A DNA stretch of 20,243 nt from a virus. The notes under the pieces were generated by a model that did no database searches, had not been told where the DNA came from, and saw only the letters and a list, made by a program, of their open reading frames with translations. Position numbers and translations under genes: made by a program. This document shows, piece after piece, positions 14,330 through 20,243 of the stretch (positions within the stretch are counted from its first letter, which is position 1; each line of letters begins with the position of its first letter). Location: positions 1 to 20,243 of IMG/VR virus record IMGVR_UViG_3300035070_001961; one strand, 5' to 3'.

Positions 14330-14717
14330 GTATCGCTGCGAAATAGTAAAGATAATCGATGGTGATACAGTAGATGTCGACATCGACCTAGGATTTGGTG
14401 TATGGCTCAAAAAAGAACGTATACGTATGTTTGGTATAGATACACCAGAATCGAGAACTCGAGATCTCGAAGAAAAAAAATATGGACTAGCTGCCAAAGA
14501 GTTTTTAACTAAATGGCTGTCTGCTGGTAATATTACATTGAAAACGCAAAAAGATGCTGAGGGTAAATTTGGACGCATCCTTGGAGAATTATGGTATGGT
14601 GATGTAAATATAAATCAAAAGATGATTGAAGAACATCACGCTGTAGAGTATAAAGGACAATCAAAAGATGAGATTGTTTCTGAACATTTATTTAATAGAA
14701 CAAAGGTGAAGATATGA
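14322..14717 (+). CDS. Staphylococcal-nuclease-like (thermonuclease) protein
   Basis: A 131-residue SNase-fold protein. Visible motifs: IIDGDTVDVDIDLGF (D13-G-D-T start), ERIRMFGIDTPESR with catalytic-type R35, D40 and E43, and GKFGRILGELW with R85. These match the calcium-binding and catalytic set (D, R, D, E, R) of micrococcal nuclease, so it is probably active on DNA or RNA. No signal peptide is present, so it acts inside the cell or is packaged. It overlaps the DUF1353 gene by 8 bp and the next gene by 4 bp, so it is co-expressed with the lysis genes. Its role could be host DNA breakdown. Confidence 0.88.
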   Translation: MYEYRCEIVKIIDGDTVDVDIDLGFGVWLKKERIRMFGIDTPESRTRDLEEKKYGLAAKEFLTKWLSAGNITLKTQKDAEGKFGRILGELWYGDVNINQKMIEEHHAVEYKGQSKDEIVSEHLFNRTKVKI

Positions 14718-14926
14718 GTTGCATTAAACATCAATTAATTAAAGCCGCTCGCATGCATGCGGAGGGTGAACTAGAACGCGCAAAGACTAATATTGCCGTT
14801 TACATGGAGCACAGTGTAGGTATCGGAGAACACAGCGATATTGTGGAAGCTATTCAAGAAGAGCTTGACAAGATGGCTGCAGCATCTGATCGCATTGAGA
14901 TGCTTGAAAAATATTTTGAAGATTGA
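14714..14926 (+). CDS. Small conserved phage protein of unknown function
   Basis: A 70-residue helical protein (CIKHQLIKAARMHAEGELER, then VYMEHSVGIGEHSDIVEAIQ, and LDKMAAASDRIEMLEKYF). I recall nearly the same pattern (hydrophobic-V-G-I-G-E-H-x-D-x-x-E-A-I) in marine T4-like phages; the function is unknown. It starts in an ATGA overlap with the nuclease gene and is the last gene before the hairpin and promoter, so it closes the operon. Confidence 0.78.
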   Translation: MSCIKHQLIKAARMHAEGELERAKTNIAVYMEHSVGIGEHSDIVEAIQEELDKMAAASDRIEMLEKYFED

Positions 14927-14956
14927 TCTTACTTAAAAAAATAAATATCTTTTTTT

Positions 14957-15007
14957 AAACGCAGAGTCCCTGAAGCCATAAAATAACGGTTTACAAACTC
15001 TGCGTTT
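14957..15007 (+). terminator. Inverted repeat with 11-bp perfect stem, possible terminator overlapping a promoter
   Basis: AAACGCAGAGT (14957-14967) pairs perfectly with ACTCTGCGTTT (14997-15007). The 29-nt loop can form a small inner stem (AAGCC with GGTTT). Four T residues follow the right arm, weak for a classical rho-independent terminator. It lies just after the last late-type gene. The right arm sits exactly in the spacer between the -35 and -10 of the following promoter, so it could instead, or also, be an operator. Confidence 0.55.
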
Positions 15008-15018
15008 TGATATATAAT
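14990..15018 (+). promoter_or_regulatory. Sigma70-type promoter for the ribonucleotide reductase gene
   Basis: TTTACA (14990-14995), a 17-bp spacer and TATAAT (15013-15018) form a near-consensus host promoter. The predicted start near 15025 gives a leader of about 34 nt before ATG 15059, which has GAGG at 15048-15051. The -10 is followed by ACTACC, and an almost identical layout occurs at 18642-18670. Likely an early promoter read by unmodified host RNA polymerase. Confidence 0.82.
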
Positions 15019-15058
15019 ACTACCAGAAAAACAAACAATCAGATATTGAGGTACGAAT

Positions 15059-17278
15059 ATGGCTACACCGAACGTAGACACGCGAGAGTTTTTATCGCAG
15101 ACGAAATTTTATGATGGATATTCACGTTTCAAGGAATACGGAAACGGTGGCTATGAGTCTTGGAACGAAGCAGTTGACCGCGTCATGGAGATGCACTTAG
15201 ATAACTACCAAGAGTCAAATGGTAAGTTACAAGATTTTATTGAAGAAGCTCGTACCGCATACAAAGAACAGCGCGTACTCGGTGCACAGCGTGCACTACA
15301 GTTCGGTGGTGAACAACTATTAAAACATCAGATGAGAATGTATAACTGTACATCTTCTTATGCTGATCGTCCAGATTTTTTCGGTGAATACTTTTATATT
15401 CTATTGTGTGGTGCAGGTGCAGGATTCTCTGTGCAAGAACACCACGTAGCTAAACTTCCTCAAATTAAAAACAGAACTAAGCAAGCAAAAGGTTACATTG
15501 TTGAAGACTCTATCGAAGGTTGGGCTTCAGCTTTAGACGTCCTTTTGTCGTCTTATTTCGTTGGTGGTGGTAAACATCCAGATTTCGAAGGACGTAGAGT
15601 TTTCTTTGATCTTACACAGATCCGGCCAAAGGGTGCTAAAATCTCTGGTGGATTTAAAGCACCGGGTCCAGAGGGTTTACGTCGTTCTCTCGATAAGATA
15701 GAACTTATTTTACAAAACTTAGTTATTGATTCCAAAGATCCTGTATCTCTTCGTCCTATTCAGGTCTACGATATTTGTATGCACGCTGCAGATGCTGTCT
15801 TATCAGGTGGTGTTCGCAGATCTGCAACCATTTGTCTTTTCTCGCCTGAAGATGAAGAGATGATGACAGCAAAAACAGGTAACTGGTTTATGGACAATGC
15901 ACAAAGAGGCAGATCAAATAACTCTGCAGTTATTGTACGTGATGATGCAACACCTGATATGTTTGCAAAAATCATGGAATCAGTGAAATCATTTGGAGAA
16001 CCAGGATTCTATTTTACCACCTCAAAAGAACACACAACAAATCCTTGTGTAGAAATCGGTATGTATCCTCAGAAAGACGGTGTGTCTGGATGGCAGGGTT
16101 GTAACCTAACCGAGATTAACGGTGGTATGTGTCATACCGAGGAAGACTTTTACAAGGCATGCCGCGCAGCGTCTATCCTCGGTACCTTACAAGCCGGCTA
16201 CACTGACTTTAAATTTATATCGCCAGTGTCTAAAGAAATCTTTGATAGAGAAGCACTGTTAGGTGTTTCAATCACAGGTTGGATGAATAATCCGGAGGTT
16301 CTATTCAATGAAAAGATTCTTGAAAAAGGTGCTAAAATCGTTAAAGAAGTTAATCGACAGGTTGCTGATATTATTGGCATTAATCCTGCTGCTCGCACTA
16401 CATGTGTTAAACCAAGCGGCAACGCAAGTGTCCTCTTACAAACAGCAAGTGGAATCCACGCCGAGCATTCACCACGCTATATACGAAACATACAAATGAA
16501 TAAAGAGTCTGAAATTACTCAGGCGATTGTAAAGTCATATCCTTACATGGTAGAAGAGTCAGTATGGTCAGCCAACGGAACGGACGTTGTAATATCATTC
16601 CCTATCGTACCACACAAAGGTTCAATGTATAAGGAAGAACTATATGGCGTCAAGCATTTGGAACTGGTTGCAAAAGCACAAAAGCACTGGGTCATTGCTG
16701 GTACAAATGAGGAACTTTGCGCTGATGAAGGTGTTCGTCACAATGTCTCTAATACTATTATTGTTGATGATTGGGATGAAGTAGAAAAGTACGTATTTGA
16801 AAATCGCTATTCCTTCTCTGGTATTTCTTTTCTTAGTATGTCCGGTGACAAAGATTTTAATCAAGCGCCAAACACAGCAGTGATTGATGATAAGCAGATG
16901 GTAAAGAAATACGGCCCCGCAGCAATCTTTGCGTCAGGTCTCGTAGTCGATGCTATGAAAGTATATCCTAATCTATGGGATGCATGTTCAACTGCACAAG
17001 GTATGGGATTAGACATATCTCTTGAATCTTCAGAAAATTCTGCAAGACAAGACTGGAATCGTAGGTTTGAAAACTTTGCAAACAACTATCTTAAGGGCGA
17101 TACAAAAGAAGCAGAACATTGCTTAAAAGATTCATATCTGTTTCACAAGTGGAATAAAATTCAGCAAAACTTACAACCCGTTAACTGGAACATGGATCTC
17201 ACAGAGCAAGTCTTTACAGACGTAGATACGATGGGTGCGGCTGCTTGCGCTGCTGGTGGCTGTGAAATCGACTTCTGA
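15059..17278 (+). CDS. nrdJ: Adenosylcobalamin-dependent (class II) ribonucleotide reductase
   Basis: A 739-residue enzyme reducing ribonucleotides to deoxyribonucleotides with a radical made from coenzyme B12, supplying DNA precursors for phage replication. The length equals that of monomeric triphosphate reductases of the RTPR type. Landmarks: YNCTSSY with C97 and C348 in GCNLTEIN as candidates for the reducing pair; CGAGAGFSVQEHHV (117-130); the finger loop N328-P-C330-V-E332 carrying the radical Cys with Asn and Glu; GGVRRSATICL (250-260); KPSGNASVLLQTASGIHAEH (451-470); and C-terminal C730/C735 in ACAAGGC as the reductant-exchange pair. All expected catalytic residues seem present. It has its own promoter, and the next gene starts inside its last codons. 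Confidence 0.95.
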   Translation: MATPNVDTREFLSQTKFYDGYSRFKEYGNGGYESWNEAVDRVMEMHLDNYQESNGKLQDFIEEARTAYKEQRVLGAQRALQFGGEQLLKHQMRMYNCTSSYADRPDFFGEYFYILLCGAGAGFSVQEHHVAKLPQIKNRTKQAKGYIVEDSIEGWASALDVLLSSYFVGGGKHPDFEGRRVFFDLTQIRPKGAKISGGFKAPGPEGLRRSLDKIELILQNLVIDSKDPVSLRPIQVYDICMHAADAVLSGGVRRSATICLFSPEDEEMMTAKTGNWFMDNAQRGRSNNSAVIVRDDATPDMFAKIMESVKSFGEPGFYFTTSKEHTTNPCVEIGMYPQKDGVSGWQGCNLTEINGGMCHTEEDFYKACRAASILGTLQAGYTDFKFISPVSKEIFDREALLGVSITGWMNNPEVLFNEKILEKGAKIVKEVNRQVADIIGINPAARTTCVKPSGNASVLLQTASGIHAEHSPRYIRNIQMNKESEITQAIVKSYPYMVEESVWSANGTDVVISFPIVPHKGSMYKEELYGVKHLELVAKAQKHWVIAGTNEELCADEGVRHNVSNTIIVDDWDEVEKYVFENRYSFSGISFLSMSGDKDFNQAPNTAVIDDKQMVKKYGPAAIFASGLVVDAMKVYPNLWDACSTAQGMGLDISLESSENSARQDWNRRFENFANNYLKGDTKEAEHCLKDSYLFHKWNKIQQNLQPVNWNMDLTEQVFTDVDTMGAAACAAGGCEIDF

Positions 17279-17432
17279 TATTGAATCACCATGTCAAAAC
17301 ATATGTGTATTACAAGATGGCATATGTATTGGGTGTGGTCGAACTAGTGATGAAATCACTGAATGGTTTACTGCAACTGACGATAGAAAAACAATAATAA
17401 AGGAACAGTGTGGAAAACGATTACTTAATTGA
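17262..17432 (+). CDS. DUF1289 small cysteine-rich protein
   Basis: A 56-residue protein if started at GTG 17262 (in-frame GTGs at 17235 and 17256 are alternatives). It overlaps the end of the reductase gene by 17 bp. The motif SPCQNICVLQDGICIGCGRT followed by DEITEW is the DUF1289 signature (S-P-C-x-x-x-C-x-x-x-x-x-x-x-C-x-G-C-x-R-T-x-x-E-I-x-x-W). Four Cys residues suggest metal or Fe-S binding. The family is widespread in proteobacteria with no settled function. A bacterial origin is likely, and coupling to the reductase suggests joint expression. Confidence 0.82.
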   Translation: MKSTSDIESPCQNICVLQDGICIGCGRTSDEITEWFTATDDRKTIIKEQCGKRLLN

Positions 17433-17538
17433 ATGCGAAGAGTGTGACAATACTTGTAGGGTTACTAGCTATGATTGGCCCGAGTATTGTCCTGTGTGCG
17501 GTGCACCAACTGAACCAGTAGCATTAAGAGACGAATGA
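17410..17538 (+). CDS. 42-residue zinc-ribbon protein
   Basis: Begins at GTG 17410 with AAAGGA just upstream, overlaps the DUF1289 gene by 23 bp, and its stop overlaps the next ATG (ATGA). The protein has C-E-E-C (residues 9-12) and C-P-V-C-G (27-31), plus a further Cys at 16, with Y-D-W-P-E-Y before the second pair. Two CxxC-type knuckles about 15 residues apart predict one bound zinc (or a rubredoxin-like iron site). Similar short ribbons are frequent in phages, with unknown roles. The tight coupling on both sides supports real translation. Confidence 0.78.
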   Translation: MENDYLIECEECDNTCRVTSYDWPEYCPVCGAPTEPVALRDE

Positions 17539-18221
17539 ATAAATGTATGCGGTTATTAGATATTATAAAAAAAAGATATAGTGCAAGAGAATTTGAAAAT
17601 AATCAAATTAATAAAGAAAAACTAAACTATATACTTGATTGCGCTTTAGCTGCACCAAGTAAACAATCTATATATCCATATGAAATACATGTACTAGGAC
17701 AAACTAAAATAGCGAGTGAAATAAAAGAACATCTTGTTTGGAATGACACATGGTGTGTAAAAGGTTATAGAGCAAGAACAGAAGATAAAAAAAGCAATGA
17801 AAAAGTTTATAATTTACAGTATGGAGCTCCAATTGTTTTAGCATGGACTAACAGAAATATTAATGAAGAAAATTACAACACTAGAGAACATTCATCTAAA
17901 CAACTTGAAAGTGATATATACGTAAGTGCTAGTTTTGCATTATTAGCAGCTGAAGAGATAGGTTTACAAACTTGTTTTGGTAGGTGTCATGACGTTTTAA
18001 AACTTGCTAATATGCTTGGAAGATCTGGTCATAAATGTTTACTAACTCTATCAATTGGATATGCAAATCAAATTGATGATTTAAATTATTATAAAAAAGT
18101 AAAAAGAAATGGATTTGAAGATGGATGGACTATAAGAAATGTGCCTCAACATTTTCCGTCTGAAAACCATGAATATAGATCCAACACTATCGATAAAGAC
18201 AAATTAGTAAATTATATATAA
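17535..18221 (+). CDS. Nitroreductase-family flavoprotein, very AT-rich
   Basis: A 228-residue protein of the nitroreductase/FMN-dependent oxidoreductase fold. Visible motifs: IIKKRYSAREF (FMN-phosphate contact region, 10-20), ALAAPSKQSIYPYEIHV (about 37-53), YGAPIVLAWTNR, and IGLQTCFGRCHDVLKLANM, followed by LLTLSIGYA. Such enzymes use NAD(P)H to reduce nitro-aromatics, quinones or other acceptors; the substrate here is unknown. It starts in an ATGA overlap with the zinc ribbon. Codon use is far more A/T-biased (AAA, ATA, TTA, AGA) than in neighbouring genes, suggesting recent acquisition, for example from a low-GC marine bacterium or another phage. Confidence 0.88.
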   Translation: MNKCMRLLDIIKKRYSAREFENNQINKEKLNYILDCALAAPSKQSIYPYEIHVLGQTKIASEIKEHLVWNDTWCVKGYRARTEDKKSNEKVYNLQYGAPIVLAWTNRNINEENYNTREHSSKQLESDIYVSASFALLAAEEIGLQTCFGRCHDVLKLANMLGRSGHKCLLTLSIGYANQIDDLNYYKKVKRNGFEDGWTIRNVPQHFPSENHEYRSNTIDKDKLVNYI

Positions 18222-18224
18222 TGT

Positions 18225-18638
18225 ATGTGGTTATACAATGAACAACCTTACGATGAAACCCCAGATGAGTACCAAGGATTTGTGTATCTTATCACAGAAC
18301 TGGATACAAACAAAAAGTATATCGGTAAGAAGAACTTCTGGCGGCCTAAGGTATTACCAAAGAATAGCAAAAGATCTAGACGGCAAAGAACCAAAGTCGA
18401 ATCCGACTGGCGAGAATATTATGGATCTAATAAAGAACTTCAAGTACTCGTTGAACAGCGAGGGCAAGATAGTTACAAAAGAGAGATCCTGATACTTTGT
18501 AGAACTAAAGGTGAGATGTCATACTATGAAGCTAAGTTGCAGTTTAAACATGACGTTTTACTTCGTGATGATTACTACAATGAGTTTATAGGTTGCAAAA
18601 TACATTCCAGGCATTTGCCAAAACAAGAAGCAAAATAA
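18225..18638 (+). CDS. GIY-YIG-like putative endonuclease
   Basis: A 137-residue protein. G18-F-V-Y21 and K31-Y-I-G34 are the two halves of a GIY-YIG module. They are followed by a basic stretch (KNSKRSRRQRTKVESDW), YYGSNKELQ, KREILILCRTKGEMSYYEAK (E102 could be the metal-binding Glu) and FIGCKIHS. I recall closely similar proteins, without a separate DNA-binding domain, in T4-like phages. It may be a free-standing nuclease or an inactive relative; a catalytic Arg near residue 40 is plausible. It starts 3 bp after the nitroreductase stop. Confidence 0.82.
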   Translation: MWLYNEQPYDETPDEYQGFVYLITELDTNKKYIGKKNFWRPKVLPKNSKRSRRQRTKVESDWREYYGSNKELQVLVEQRGQDSYKREILILCRTKGEMSYYEAKLQFKHDVLLRDDYYNEFIGCKIHSRHLPKQEAK

Positions 18639-18641
18639 TAG

Positions 18642-18670
18642 TTTACTTTTTAAAAGAACTGTGGTATAAT
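18642..18670 (+). promoter_or_regulatory. Sigma70-type promoter ahead of RNase H
   Basis: TTTACT (18642-18647), a 17-bp spacer and TATAAT (18665-18670), then AATACTACAA. The same hexamers and spacing occur ahead of the reductase gene. The predicted start near 18677 gives a short leader with a strong AAGGAG (18686-18691) before ATG 18697. Probably an early promoter. Confidence 0.82.
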
Positions 18671-18696
18671 AATACTACAATTAAGAAGGAGCTATT

Positions 18697-19542
18697 ATGA
18701 TTCTAATGGATTTTAGTGGTATTGCTGTTGCCACGATTGCAGTTAACAAAGTTAACGATGAAAATATGCTACGGCATATGATGCTTAACTCTGTACGTAT
18801 GTATAACAAAAAGTTTCGCGATCAATATGGTCAAATGATTATATGTTGCGATGGTGCTAACAACTGGCGCCGTGGTTATTTTCCACAGTACAAAGCTAAT
18901 CGTCGTAAAAGTCGTGATGATTCTGGTTTTGACTGGGCCGAAGCTTTTCGTATTATGCATAAAGTCAAAGACGAAATCAAAGAAAACTTTCCTTACAAAG
19001 TAATACACCTCGAAGGTTGCGAAGCCGACGACATTATTGGTACCATGGTAGAACATACACAAGAGTTCGGCCAGTACGAAGAAGTAATGATTGTGTCCTC
19101 AGATAAAGATTTTTTACAGTTGCAAAAGTATGACAATGTAAGACAGTGGTCACACATACTCAAGAAAGAAATCAAAGACCCTCATCCGAAATTAAACCTT
19201 ATAGATAAAATATTATCAGGTGATACTGGTGATGGCGTACCAAATGTGTTATCAGGTGATGATACATTTGTAAACGGTGAAAGACAAACACCACTATCAA
19301 AAAAGAAGAAGCAAGCTATTATTGAAGATCTAAGTGATGGCGAATTATTGTATGCTGCTTCTTGGTATCGTAACTATCAACGTAATGAAACACTGATTGA
19401 TCTAACTAAAACTCCAAATGATTTGAAAAATAAAATTGTAGATGAGTTTTGGATTACTGTATTTAATGAGGGTAAGACACTACCATACCTTATAAATAAC
19501 AATATGAAACAATTGATTGGATCCGTGGAGGAATTTTTATAA
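18697..19542 (+). CDS. rnh: T4-type RNase H (5'-3' exonuclease, FEN-1 family)
   Basis: A 281-residue enzyme that removes RNA primers and adjoining DNA from lagging-strand fragments. The acidic metal-binding residues of the FEN/5'-nuclease fold are visible: D5 in LMDFSG, D52 in CCDGANNWRRGYFPQYKANR (which also holds the basic helix), E109, D111 and D112 in GCEADDIIG, D136 and D138 in SSDKDFL, and D176 and D179 in SGDTGDGVPN (helix-hairpin-helix start). The length is slightly below the roughly 305 residues of T4 Rnh. It has its own promoter and a strong ribosome site. An active enzyme is expected. Confidence 0.93.
   Translation: MILMDFSGIAVATIAVNKVNDENMLRHMMLNSVRMYNKKFRDQYGQMIICCDGANNWRRGYFPQYKANRRKSRDDSGFDWAEAFRIMHKVKDEIKENFPYKVIHLEGCEADDIIGTMVEHTQEFGQYEEVMIVSSDKDFLQLQKYDNVRQWSHILKKEIKDPHPKLNLIDKILSGDTGDGVPNVLSGDDTFVNGERQTPLSKKKKQAIIEDLSDGELLYAASWYRNYQRNETLIDLTKTPNDLKNKIVDEFWITVFNEGKTLPYLINNNMKQLIGSVEEFL
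19491..19498 (+). promoter_or_regulatory. T4-type late octamer inside the end of rnh
   Basis: An exact TATAAATA, 44 bp before the next ATG. It could let the downstream gene be made late, or be chance in an AT-rich coding stretch. Position is the only support. Confidence 0.25.
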
Positions 19543-19962
19543 ATGTCTAAAAGAGTATATGAAGTAATTGAAGAGGCACAGAAGAAAAGAACAAAGGCCG
19601 GCAAAATCGACGTCTTTCGTAATAATGATAGCTGGGCTCTTCGAGATGTTTTAAGAGGCACATTTGATACAAGCATCGAATGGAACCTACCACCGGGTGA
19701 ACCACCATATGAACCTGCCGAGTCTCACAATCACCCAACAGAGTTAACCCGCGAAAATACTAAGTTCAAGTACTTTATTAGAGGCTTTCGAGTTTCTGAA
19801 AGTATGAGCACTATAAAGAGAGAAAGTTTGTTCATCGGACTTCTCGAAGGTGTGCATCCTGATGATGCCAAGTTAGTAATTGACATGACTAACAAGACAG
19901 CACCAAAGTATATTACTCGTCAAATAGTAGAGGAGGCTTTCCCAGACCTGCTCAAAGATTAA
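19543..19962 (+). CDS. DUF6433-like conserved phage protein
   Basis: A 139-residue protein starting directly at the rnh stop (TAAATG). The pattern ALRDVLRGTFDTSIEWNLPP then GEPPYEPAE, FKYFIRGFR, IKRESLFIGLLEGVHPDDAK and IVEEAFPDLL is, as I recall, DUF6433, conserved in T4-like phages of marine and other hosts next to replication genes. The function is unknown. Its place between RNase H and the right edge fits a replication or late-transcription accessory role, but nothing in the sequence shows this. Confidence 0.85.
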   Translation: MSKRVYEVIEEAQKKRTKAGKIDVFRNNDSWALRDVLRGTFDTSIEWNLPPGEPPYEPAESHNHPTELTRENTKFKYFIRGFRVSESMSTIKRESLFIGLLEGVHPDDAKLVIDMTNKTAPKYITRQIVEEAFPDLLKD

Positions 19963-19982
19963 CGTTAACAAATAGGAACTCA

Positions 19983-20230
19983 ATGGCCCTAGAACTCAAA
20001 CCGTTAAGACAAAAGAAACTGTACCATCAAATGAAAAAACAACTAGTCCGGCATGACAAAAGAGTGATGCTATATTTGAGAAATCAGAACTGGTTAAAAA
20101 TAAGAAAACAAAAGGACAGACGAAGACGTAGAGTGCTAATGAGATTATGGAGAATGAAACAATTGACATTATTGAAAACGGGAAGATTGTCTCTGCCAAC
20201 ACTGGCAGCATCCTAATTCAAATCAATTGA
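19983..20230 (+). pseudogene. Uncertain coding stretch, possibly a decayed small gene
   Basis: An ATG at 19983 with AGGA upstream opens a 77-codon frame to 20216, but its product is an unconvincing Lys/Arg/Leu-rich sequence (QKDRRRRRVLMRLWRMKQL). The frame beginning at 19985 reads much more like a protein: TVKTKETVPSNEKTTSPA, DAIFEKSELVKNKKTKGQ and MENETIDIIENGKIVSANTG ending QIN. It is broken by TGA at 20054 and TAG at 20129. One extra G after the ATG would put the start in that frame. Sequencing errors, a decayed gene, or real use of the basic frame all remain possible. The last 13 bases of the window hold nothing recognisable. Confidence 0.35.
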
Positions 20231-20243
20231 AAAAATATTGGTG

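Noticed and set aside
1-20243. Alternative genetic code (stop reassignment), suggested by the broken frame at the right edge
   Set aside because: TGA, TAG and TAA all end clearly bounded genes here with tight overlaps to the next start, for example TGA at 17276-17278, TAG at 12318-12320 and TAA at 19540-19542.
1-20243. tRNA genes, CRISPR arrays, insertion sequences or integrase
   Set aside because: The gaps between genes are all under about 135 bp and show no cloverleaf arms, spaced repeats or terminal inverted repeats; no recombinase motifs were seen in the proteins.

Overview
The window looks like part of the genome of a virulent, marine T4-like tailed phage (Caudoviricetes, myovirus type, of the kind that infects cyanobacteria or marine proteobacteria). 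The evidence is: every convincing gene lies on the + strand; genes are tightly packed, with many ATGA or TAATG stop/start overlaps; several small families typical of marine T4-like phages are present; and a T4-type RNase H (FEN-1 family) is recognisable. No tRNA, CRISPR, IS element or integrase was seen. The host cannot be fixed from the sequence. By eye the base composition is moderately AT-rich.

Region 1 (1-4688) encodes basic, low-complexity proteins that look like internal head (prohead core) proteins. Several begin with a leader resembling the T4 capsid-targeting sequence of the internal proteins, and three consecutive genes carry a recurring V-x-E-(I/L) motif followed by YxxKA. Region 2 (4692-8195) holds small membrane or coiled-coil proteins, including an XhlA/holin-like one, another core-type structural protein and three conserved proteins of unknown role. 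An exact T4-type late octamer (TATAAATA) lies just ahead of the core-type gene.

Region 3 (8200-13013) is a tail-fibre/adhesin locus. It has a fibre-tip protein, two proteins sharing an N-terminal T-R-x-R-D-x-A-x-I-L-G module (one a glycine-rich adhesin), a C1q-like fibre protein, and several small chaperone-like proteins. A perfect 54-bp direct repeat brackets a 1.2-kb cassette here and has created a 60-codon chimeric ORF. Region 4 (13013-14926) looks like lysis and nuclease genes: an overlapping inner/outer spanin pair in two frames, a DUF1353 protein with a membrane anchor, a staphylococcal-nuclease-like enzyme and a small conserved protein.

After a 132-bp junction containing a hairpin and a textbook sigma70-type promoter, Region 5 (15059-20243) switches to nucleotide and DNA metabolism. 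It holds an adenosylcobalamin-dependent class II ribonucleotide reductase, then a translationally coupled DUF1289 protein, a 42-residue zinc ribbon and a very AT-rich nitroreductase, then a GIY-YIG-like nuclease. A second promoter with the same architecture follows, ahead of RNase H and a DUF6433-like protein. The right edge holds a stretch whose most protein-like frame is broken by two stops. The late (structural/lysis) and early/middle (metabolic) blocks thus meet at about 14.93-15.06 kb.
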